From PVC group bacterium (lineage in GTDB: Bacteria; Verrucomicrobiota; Kiritimatiellia; CAIKKV01): a DNA stretch of 64,000 nt. This document shows, piece by piece, positions 58,401-64,000 of the stretch. The stretch lies in the NCBI GenBank assembly GCA_945898015.1, contig CAMDGM010000001.1:1-64000 (forward strand). Direction: 5' to 3'. Numbering within the stretch: the stretch's first letter is position 1; every line of letters starts with the position of its first letter. The notes below the pieces were generated by a model, which ran no database searches, was not told where the DNA came from, and saw only the letters and a program-made list of their open reading frames with translations. The translations under genes and the position numbers were made by a program.

Positions 58401-58505
58401 GCCGTGGTCGGCGGACTCCTCTTCTCCCAGACCTTAACGCTTTATGTCACCCCGGTGTTCTACCTTTACATGGAAAAACTTCAACAGTGGCTCAAACGCG
58501 CATGA
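55455..58505 (+). CDS. RND multidrug efflux permease (AcrB/MdtB-C-like)
   Basis: 1016 residues, full length for the HAE1 family. It starts NLSDLFIRRPVMTVLVMIS, the usual first helix, and has twelve membrane helices in two halves with large periplasmic loops. The proton-relay Asp pair is kept as D404-D405 in GFVVDDAIVMLENV, and the Lys partner lies in MLVGLVKKNGIMMVDFA. The start and sequence flavour (SISPEDRDLINVSTE-like, FIPSEDRD) fit the MdtB/MdtC-MuxB group. The pump exports drugs, bile salts or metabolites from the periplasm and inner membrane using the proton gradient. ATGA coupling at both ends ties it to the adaptor and outer-membrane channel. Confidence 0.95.
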   Translation: MNLSDLFIRRPVMTVLVMISILLSGLIGYRLLPVSDQPSVDFPTIVVNASLPGASPETMASAVATVLEKECSAIAGLDSMSSSSAMGSTRITLQFSLDRDIDAAAQDVQAALARAQRKLPSNMTTPPSYRRSNPASQPILLIALNSPTVPLAVLDQYGQTMCQRLSTIDGVAEVQVRGTQKYAVRIQLDPVAMNGCGIAVDDVAKAVAEQNVNQPLGSLTGPYRSMTLMADGQLSMADQYRSVIVAVRNGAPVRLADVANVLDSVENDKNTAWFFTSKTAAQSIFLAVMKQPGQNTMKVADAVKAVLPSFEAKLPAAVHMQVMIDSSQAVQASFTDVKATLLLTLVLVVMVIFIFVRNLSATVIPSLALPMSLVGTFGVMYLLGYSLNNISLMALTLSVGFVVDDAIVMLENVIRHLEMGKSRLQAALDGAREVGFTIISMTLSLAAVFIPLLFLGGIMGRLFREFSVTIGVAVLVSGFVSLTLTPMLCSRSLREQRHLHHGRLFQASEAAYQWLARGYGRSLLFVLRHKHVVLLLSLAVLVATGVLFLKVPKGFIPSEDRDLINVSTETAQDISYPALLAHMNALAKIVQDDPNVDRFMTDIHDDGTMRLVLKPRAERTLSVDQVIAELRPKLNRVPGIRAMLVNPPAIQVGGRPSRSQYQLSLQGTDIRQIYDAAGKLLRAMRQLPSIQDVTSDMQLENPQLHVEIDRDHAVMLGVSPKQIEDTLYSAYGSRTISTIFAPNDQYNVIMELQPRYQTDPSMLAMVDVRSDQGKLVPLQAVTRQREGLGPLSINHSGQLPAVTISFNLKTGVALGPALDEISRLTLSSLPNGVLASWQGSAQQFQVSQSSMGWLIALTIIVIYIVLGILYESYIHPLTILTALPFAGFGALLTLYLFRVDLSLYAFVGIIMLVGLVKKNGIMMVDFAIEAQRQGKDAHDAIHQACVIRFRPIMMTTLAALMAGLPIALGLGAGAEARRPLGLAVVGGLLFSQTLTLYVTPVFYLYMEKLQQWLKRA

Positions 58506-60079
58506 ACCGACTCCATTCCCTCATAACCCTCCCCCGGACAACCCTCGCGCTGGTCCTCATGCTGGCCGCTGGCGCCTCCGCCGAACCCACGGCCATGACG
58601 CCAATCGGGCCCGCAACGCCTACCGCCATCAAGCCAGAAACCCCGACCAGCGGTCCGCTTTCCGTGACGGTCATGGACGCAATCCTGCTCGCACTTGAAA
58701 ACAACCGTGCGCTGCGCGTGCAGCGACTGGAACCCGCCCTCCGCCGCACCTTCGAAAACCAGGAAGACGGCGCTTTCGACCCCGTGCTCACCGGTGGACT
58801 TTCCAAATATCACACCCGCACCCAGGAACCGGCCAACGGGGGGACAGGACTGACCAATGCCGACGCCACCGCCATCGCCGCATCGACCAGCCTGTCCAAA
58901 ACATTCGCGACCGGCACCAAAGTTTCACTGGAGGGGACCACCCGCCTCGACGATTCCTCATCCGATGCGGATCGCTTTGCCTCCACGCGAGCCGGTCTCT
59001 CCATCACCCAGTCGCTGCTGAAAGGTGGGCGCATTTCCGCCAACCTGGCCAGCCTGCGTCAAGCCCGGTTGGACACGCTCTCGACCGAATATCAGCTGCG
59101 GGGCTTCGCCGAGGCGCTGGTGGCCCGGGTCGAGAGCGCCTACTGGAACTACGCGCTGACACAGCGTCAGATCGACATCTACACGGAATCCCTGGCCCTG
59201 GCCGAACAACAGCTGGCCGAAACACAGGCGCGCATCCATGTGGGGAAAACAGCCGAACTGGACCTCTCCGCCGCCGAGGCCGAAGTCGCCGCGCGACAAA
59301 CCGGGCTCATCAATGCCCGGAGCGCCCTCGACAAGACACGGATTCAGTTTCAGGCCCTGCTGAACTCGCCCGGAACGAAAGCCTTTGAACGTAACCTTGT
59401 CCTGCTCGACCCCCTGACGATGCCGACGAACCTGCCGGATAACGTATCCGACCATGTGACGCTGGCCATGCGCCTGCGGCCGGATTTGAACGAGACCCGC
59501 CTGGCCATCCAACGGGGAAGCCTCGATGTGATCAAAACCCGAAACGGACTTCTTCCCCGGCTGGACCTTTTCGTCAGTCTGGGCAGCTCCGGTTATGCCG
59601 ATTCCTTCCAGCCCTCGGCGCGCCGTGTGGATGGCGATTTTCACGACACGACCGCCGGCCTCGAATTCGCCATTCCGCTCGGCAACAAAACCGCACGGGC
59701 TCAGCATCAAAGAGCCACGTTAAGCCGCGATCAAGCCGCGGAGGCACTGGCCAACATGCAGCAACTCGCGGAAATGGATGTGCGCCTGGCGTATGTGGAA
59801 ATCGGGCGCGCCCGCGAAGAAGCGGCCGCCACCTCGGTGCTGGTCAAGCGGCGCGAGGAGACGGCGCGGGCCGAAGCGGAGAAATTCCGGGTCGGCAAAT
59901 CCACCACCCTCCAGGTCGCACAGACCCAGCGAGACTTGCTTGTCAGTCAAATCCAACAGGTCGAAGCCACCATCAATTACCTGAAATCCTTCGTGGCGCT
60001 TTACCGCAACGAGGGCTCGCTGCTCGAACGACGCGGCATTTCCGCACCCGGTCGCGAGCCCGTCACGTCCAACCCCTAA
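58502..60079 (+). CDS. TolC-like outer-membrane efflux channel
   Basis: 525 residues with a signal peptide (LITLPRTTLALVLMLAAGASA). Two OEP repeats are visible, each with long helices: ARVESAYWNYALTQRQIDIY and AQTRIHVGKTAELD-like segments in the first, and MQQLAEMDVRLAYVEIGRA with VAQTQRDLLVSQIQQVEATI in the second. The beta strands of the barrel lie in LSITQSLLKGG and LEFAIPLGNKTAR. No N-terminal Cys lipid site is clear. It is the outer-membrane exit of the tripartite pump, and its start overlaps the pump stop as ATGA. It ends 15 bases before the convergent methionine sulfoxide reductase gene. Confidence 0.92.
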   Translation: MNRLHSLITLPRTTLALVLMLAAGASAEPTAMTPIGPATPTAIKPETPTSGPLSVTVMDAILLALENNRALRVQRLEPALRRTFENQEDGAFDPVLTGGLSKYHTRTQEPANGGTGLTNADATAIAASTSLSKTFATGTKVSLEGTTRLDDSSSDADRFASTRAGLSITQSLLKGGRISANLASLRQARLDTLSTEYQLRGFAEALVARVESAYWNYALTQRQIDIYTESLALAEQQLAETQARIHVGKTAELDLSAAEAEVAARQTGLINARSALDKTRIQFQALLNSPGTKAFERNLVLLDPLTMPTNLPDNVSDHVTLAMRLRPDLNETRLAIQRGSLDVIKTRNGLLPRLDLFVSLGSSGYADSFQPSARRVDGDFHDTTAGLEFAIPLGNKTARAQHQRATLSRDQAAEALANMQQLAEMDVRLAYVEIGRAREEAAATSVLVKRREETARAEAEKFRVGKSTTLQVAQTQRDLLVSQIQQVEATINYLKSFVALYRNEGSLLERRGISAPGREPVTSNP

Positions 60080-60094
60080 GACGGACCTCCCGCC

Positions 60095-61051
60095 TCATGG
60101 ACTCCCGCCAAACCGAGGCGTATACCGGTGGCAATACGGCGTCTTTCCGGACCGCTTGTAATAATCGCGGTGATACACTTCTGCCGGCCAGAACACCGCC
60201 GCCGGTTCAAGTTGTGTCGCCACCTTGATCCCTTTGGCCTGTAATTGCGCCATCAGTTTTTCGGCCGTCGCTTTTTGTCCGGGACGGGTATAGAAAATCG
60301 CGGACCGATACTGGCTTCCGAGATCCGGACCCTGCCCGTCAATCTGGGAAGGATCGTGTGTTTCAAAAAAAATCCTGGCCACGGCCTCAAACGTCGTCGC
60401 CCGGGGGTCAAACACAACCTCCACGGCTTCTGCGTGGCCCGTGGAATGGCTGCAGACCTGTTCGTAAGAGGGATGTTCCGTTTTCCCGCCGGTATACCCC
60501 ACGGTGGTTCGAATGACGCCCTTGGCCTGCTGCAGAAAATATTCCACGCCCCAGAAACAGCCTCCTGCAAAAACGGCGCGCTCAAACCGGTTGGTGGAAT
60601 CGGCCAACGGAACCAGCCGCATAGACAGGGAGTTCACGCAGTGCCGGGTGTCTCGCGGGGTCATCTTTTCGCCCAGAAAGACATGCCCGAGATGCCCGCT
60701 GCAATGGGCGCAGAGAATCTCAGTGCGCTGCCCATCCGCATCCGGCTTCCGGAGCACCGCGCCCGGGACTTCAGCGTCAAAACTGGGCCAGCCGCAATCC
60801 GACTCGAACTTGTCCTCGGAGCGATACAGGGCGGCGCCGCAACGGCGGCACGCATAGGTGCCAGGGTCCCGTGTTTTGACATACTCGCCCACGAACGGCC
60901 GTTCCGTCCCCTTGTTCACGACAACCCGGCTTTCCTCTGGCGTAAGCGTGTTCCAGGCATTGCTCATGGTCGATTCCTTTCCGGCGCCCATTGCTCCAAC
61001 AGCCCCAAGCGCACAAACAACAAATCCCATCACCTTGACCAACCCGTTCAT
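60095..61051 (-). CDS. Exported MsrB-MsrA methionine sulfoxide reductase fusion
   Basis: 318 residues. A signal peptide (MGFVVCALGAVGAMGAG) is followed by MsrB (about 32-150): zinc Cys68, Cys71, Cys114 and Cys117 (CRRCG, CAHCSGHLGHVF) and catalytic Cys138 in RHCVNSLSM. MsrA follows (about 157-310): catalytic Cys165 in AGGCFWGVE, and YTGGKTEHPSYEQVCSHST-like blocks. It repairs both R and S methionine sulfoxide in exported proteins. The order is B then A, opposite to PilB-type fusions. GGGGAGG precedes the ATG, which overlaps the upstream YgiQ stop as ATGA. No thioredoxin domain is fused, so a separate periplasmic reductant is needed. Confidence 0.93.
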   Translation of the reverse strand: MNGLVKVMGFVVCALGAVGAMGAGKESTMSNAWNTLTPEESRVVVNKGTERPFVGEYVKTRDPGTYACRRCGAALYRSEDKFESDCGWPSFDAEVPGAVLRKPDADGQRTEILCAHCSGHLGHVFLGEKMTPRDTRHCVNSLSMRLVPLADSTNRFERAVFAGGCFWGVEYFLQQAKGVIRTTVGYTGGKTEHPSYEQVCSHSTGHAEAVEVVFDPRATTFEAVARIFFETHDPSQIDGQGPDLGSQYRSAIFYTRPGQKATAEKLMAQLQAKGIKVATQLEPAAVFWPAEVYHRDYYKRSGKTPYCHRYTPRFGGSP

Positions 61052-62913
61052 GTGCGTCCTCCCCTTTTTTCACGTCCCCGGTCAGGGGGAACCAGCGAGC
61101 GCGGTCCCGTGCCAATTAAATCCGGGCGCCCCGCCTCCAGCAAGGCTTCCCGGGCCTTATCCTGGAATTCCGGCAACTGGCTCAGGAGAAGCGCCCGTTG
61201 CAACAGCTTTTCCCGGTCCGAACGAGCCGTATAGACCGCATCCCCGGTCATCGGATCCCGGCCCGTGTAAAACATGGCGGCGGAAAGCGTCAACGGGGTC
61301 GGGTAATAATCCTGAACCTGCTCGGGCTGCACACCGGCGCGCTTCAAGGCGAGCGCCAACTCCACCATATCCGCCAGCGAACAACCGGGATGTCCGCTAA
61401 TGAAATATTCCACGATGGCCTGCTTGCGGCCCGATCGATCGCAAGCCGCCTGAAAACGGCCGATAAACTCCCGATAAACAGCCGCGCCGGGCTTCCCCAT
61501 CCGGCGCAACACGCCTTCCGACAAATGCTCGGGCGCGATCTTGAGCCGGCCGCACACATGATGTCCCGCCAATTCATCCAGATAGGGATCGCCGCCGCCA
61601 TGCAAGGCCAGGTCAAACCGGATACCGCTGGTCACAAACACATGCTTGACGCCCGGCACCTGCCGGGCCGCCCGCAACAACGCGGTCAGCGGCGCGTGGT
61701 CGTCCTTCAGGTTGACGCAGACCTCCGGAAACAAGCAGCGCCCCTGCCGGCCGCAACCCTGTTCGCCCCGGGCACAACCCGTGCCCCACATATTCGCCGA
61801 GGGCCCGCCCAAATCGCTCACCGTGCCATGGAACCCGGGATCGGCGGCCAGTTTACGGATCGACTCAAGAATGCCGGCGCGGCTGCGGGAGCTAATCGTC
61901 CGGCCCTGGTGCATGGCAATGGCGCAGAAACGGCACTCGCCATAACAGCCCCGATGCGTGGTCACGGAATCCCGGATCATGTCAAACGCCGGAATCCGCT
62001 TTCCCTGATAAGCCGGATGCGGGCGGTTCGTAAAGGGGAGTCCGTAAAGCAAGTCCATCTCGGCTGTGGTCAACGGCAACGCCGGCGGCTGAGCCACCAC
62101 CCAGCGTTCACCATGCGCCTGGACTAAGATCCGCCCGTGAAAGGGCTCCGTATGGGTGAAAATCAGGCGCGTCATCTCGGCGAAGGCGAGCTTTCCCTCA
62201 CTTGTCGCGGCGGAAACCGCCTCGAACGAAGGCAGTGGCACTGGATCATTCAATCCCTCGAGGTTCCGGCGAATGGTCAGGCTGCCGGGCCCGCCGGCGA
62301 GTGGCTCTCCGGCCCGGGCCCGGGCCACCAGCCACGCCAGCGCATCCTCCCCCATGCCGTAAACCAGAACATCCGCCTTGGCATCAATCAACAGGGATCG
62401 CCGCACCTGATCGATCCAATAATCATAATACGCGAAGCGGCGCAAGGACGCTTCGATGCCGCCCAAGACCACCGGCACCCCCTTGGACACCTGACGGACC
62501 CGCGATGCATAGACAATCGATGCATTAGGCGGACGGGCGCCCGCCTCACCGCCCGGGGAATAAGGATCGTCCCGTCGCCGCTTGCGCATCACGGTGAGCT
62601 GGGAGAGCTGACTGTCCACATTCCCCGCCGTGACGCCCCAGAAAAACTTTGGGGCCCCAAGCTTCTGAAAATCCTCCACCGAGTCCGGACGGGGCTGCGC
62701 AATCACCCCCACCCGACAGCCCAGCCATTCCAGGAACCGCCCCACCAACCCGACACCAAAGGAGGGATGGTCCACATACGCATCACCGGTGACCAGAATG
62801 ACATCGCATTGATCCCACCCCCGCGCGGCCATCTCGGCCCGGCTCATGGGCAGCGGTCGGTCGGCGCGGGAAACGGATGCATAAGGCTGCCACCTCACGG
62901 ACGTCTGTTGCAC
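61048..62913 (-). CDS. ygiQ: YgiQ-family radical SAM protein
   Basis: About 621 residues. I choose the GTG at 62913 because AAGGAG lies five bases upstream and the family sequence follows; the frame is open further back but that part overlaps the neighbouring gene and is not family-like. PLPMSRAEMAARGWDQCDVI and LVTGDAYVDHPSFG are the YgiQ N-terminal hallmark. The radical SAM cluster is C-x3-C-x2-C in HRGCYGECRFCAIAMHQG. A second Cys-rich stretch (GCARGEQGCGRQGRCLFPEVC) may hold another cluster or metal. The function of YgiQ is unknown. It is coupled to the MsrB-MsrA gene by ATGA. Confidence 0.93.
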   Translation of the reverse strand: MQQTSVRWQPYASVSRADRPLPMSRAEMAARGWDQCDVILVTGDAYVDHPSFGVGLVGRFLEWLGCRVGVIAQPRPDSVEDFQKLGAPKFFWGVTAGNVDSQLSQLTVMRKRRRDDPYSPGGEAGARPPNASIVYASRVRQVSKGVPVVLGGIEASLRRFAYYDYWIDQVRRSLLIDAKADVLVYGMGEDALAWLVARARAGEPLAGGPGSLTIRRNLEGLNDPVPLPSFEAVSAATSEGKLAFAEMTRLIFTHTEPFHGRILVQAHGERWVVAQPPALPLTTAEMDLLYGLPFTNRPHPAYQGKRIPAFDMIRDSVTTHRGCYGECRFCAIAMHQGRTISSRSRAGILESIRKLAADPGFHGTVSDLGGPSANMWGTGCARGEQGCGRQGRCLFPEVCVNLKDDHAPLTALLRAARQVPGVKHVFVTSGIRFDLALHGGGDPYLDELAGHHVCGRLKIAPEHLSEGVLRRMGKPGAAVYREFIGRFQAACDRSGRKQAIVEYFISGHPGCSLADMVELALALKRAGVQPEQVQDYYPTPLTLSAAMFYTGRDPMTGDAVYTARSDREKLLQRALLLSQLPEFQDKAREALLEAGRPDLIGTGPRSLVPPDRGREKRGGRT

Positions 62914-62932
62914 ACACGCTCCTTCATGCCTT

Positions 62933-64000
62933 CTACGGCCGAATAATACGATACAAGCGGGCGCGGGCGCCTCCATGCGCCCATTCCCGAAGAATGCTTT
63001 TCTGCAGAGGCTGTCCATCCAGAAATGCCTCTTCCCGCACGTTCATCGTCAACAAGGACGCCTCTCGGATCTCCGGATGAGCACCCCACCATTCTAAATT
63101 ATGAACCGGCATCGAGCTGGCCGGGAGAAACGCTTGCAGGGAAAGGCTGGTCATCGTTTTTTGGCGCAACGCTTTTTCCCCATCCCCCAAGGGGAGGATA
63201 TCCCGTTCATACACAAGTCCCATGTCGTTGTAGTCCACGATCAACAAAGGGGCGGGAACCCCCGCCCCTGGATGGGCCAAATAGGAAATAGCTCCGGCGA
63301 AATTCTGACGATTGGCAGAGAGGGCCTGCAACGCGCGCCACTTCCCCAGCAGGAGCGGCGCCATACCGATCGCCAACACCAAACCGCCCGACGCAACAAT
63401 CACCAGATTTCGCCTGAGTTGCCTGCCAGGACGAAGCGCCAGTCGTGGGACGACAAGATCCAACAGGAGGGAAATGGCAGCGCCACCGGCGAGCGCCAAG
63501 CCAAAAGAAGCTTCCACCAGATACGTTCGAACCGTATAGTCCAGCGTCATGATGCCGAGAATGGCGGGAGCCGCCCATAGGGCCCCAATTCCCGCGGGAT
63601 GCCGCCAGACAATCAACACCGCGAAAGCTCCCAACAACACCAGCAACGCGACGTCCGGCGTCATTTTCAGCAACCCCGTCATCACAACAGAAACACCCAT
63701 GGAGAGGACCATGGCGCTCAAGGCATGAGGCAAGAAACGGGCCACCACCCGGTGAACCAACGGAAACAGAATCGCGACCCACACCAGAATCGTGGGAAAC
63801 GCCGTCAGGATGGCGGCATAAAACGACCAGCGCTGCCGAATGAAGACGGAGACGCTCTCAGCCCCCTGAGCCCACGGGATGCCCTGCCGGGAGGCGACGG
63901 AGGCATTCGCCACGATCCAGGCGAGGCCCGCCACCAGCATCAACCCGGCCGTTACTCCGAGCCGGATCCGGGACGGCCGGCCTAACCGCGTCCAGTGCAC
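62933..64000 (-). CDS. Polytopic membrane protein, partial
   Basis: At least 355 residues, cut or beginning at the window edge: the first codon in view is GTG at 63998-64000, so it may be a start or an internal codon. About eight hydrophobic segments are visible (for example VTAGLMLVAGLAWIVANASV, LVVIASGGLVLAIGMAPLLL-like), then a soluble C-terminal domain of about 120 residues with LLIVDYNDMGLVYERD. The pattern resembles GT-C-type glycosyltransferases or ArnT-like proteins with an extracytoplasmic tail, but I see no decisive motif. It ends 19 bases before the YgiQ gene and may be transcribed with it. Confidence 0.7.
   Translation of the reverse strand: MHWTRLGRPSRIRLGVTAGLMLVAGLAWIVANASVASRQGIPWAQGAESVSVFIRQRWSFYAAILTAFPTILVWVAILFPLVHRVVARFLPHALSAMVLSMGVSVVMTGLLKMTPDVALLVLLGAFAVLIVWRHPAGIGALWAAPAILGIMTLDYTVRTYLVEASFGLALAGGAAISLLLDLVVPRLALRPGRQLRRNLVIVASGGLVLAIGMAPLLLGKWRALQALSANRQNFAGAISYLAHPGAGVPAPLLIVDYNDMGLVYERDILPLGDGEKALRQKTMTSLSLQAFLPASSMPVHNLEWWGAHPEIREASLLTMNVREEAFLDGQPLQKSILREWAHGGARARLYRIIRP

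Noticed and set aside
1-64000. tRNA, rRNA, CRISPR, insertion sequence or SusC/SusD genes
   Set aside because: I looked through the intergenic gaps and gene list and found none. Almost all gaps are under 150 bases.

Overview
The window is a high-G+C stretch of bacterial chromosome, almost fully coding, with tightly packed operons (eleven gene pairs overlap as ATGA). The gene content suggests the PVC superphylum, for example Kiritimatiellota, Lentisphaerota or Verrucomicrobiota. It includes sulfatases, two DUF4091 proteins, a GH94-like phosphorylase, several Gfo/Idh/MocA oxidoreductases, DUF4159, DUF4175-like, DUF58 and BatA/von Willebrand proteins, and a URO-D-like protein outside haem synthesis. 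No rRNA gene is present to confirm this, so the placement is an inference. I saw no tRNA, CRISPR array, insertion sequence or phage gene.

Region 1 (1-19175) is a divergent glycan-use locus. Leftward: a DUF5060 glycosidase-like protein, a GH94-like phosphorylase, a cytoplasmic-type sulfatase, a GPH-type sugar transporter, a membrane-anchored WD40 propeller, a secreted DUF4091 protein and a secreted sulfatase cut by the window edge. Rightward: a transglutaminase-fold protein, a secreted DNRLRE-like/DUF4091 protein, and a fusion of an M28 peptidase with an AAC(3)-type N-acetyltransferase. Between them, about 130 bases hold divergent promoters and a perfect 17-base inverted repeat. Together the genes suggest import, desulfation and phosphorolysis of a sulfated, perhaps amino-sugar- or peptide-bearing, glycan.

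Region 2 (19301-24509) holds housekeeping and envelope genes: rdgB, a four-gene leftward polysaccharide/lipid-sugar operon (GT2, TVP38-like, coiled-coil protein, GT4), an M50 site-2 protease and rsmE.

Region 3 (24506-33946) is a second sugar-metabolism cluster: a Gfo/Idh oxidoreductase and a large GH106-like hydrolase leftward; then an oxidoreductase, a URO-D-like protein, a second oxidoreductase and a class III aminotransferase rightward. A YfhO-like membrane protein of visibly lower G+C begins at 34005.

Region 4 (36883-53650) is an eleven-gene envelope operon around von Willebrand-type proteins: an exported small protein, a tandem DUF4159 protein, a small exported protein, DUF58, two BatA/VWA membrane proteins, a CBM-like exported protein, a DUF4175-like coiled-coil protein, a PA14/TPR protein, an exported beta-rich protein and, last, a MoxR AAA+ ATPase with an N-terminal FHA domain. 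It is the strongest candidate for a poorly described machine.

Region 5 (53720-60079) is a MarR-controlled tripartite RND efflux operon. Region 6 (60095-64000) runs leftward: an exported MsrB-MsrA fusion, a YgiQ-type radical SAM protein and a partial membrane protein.
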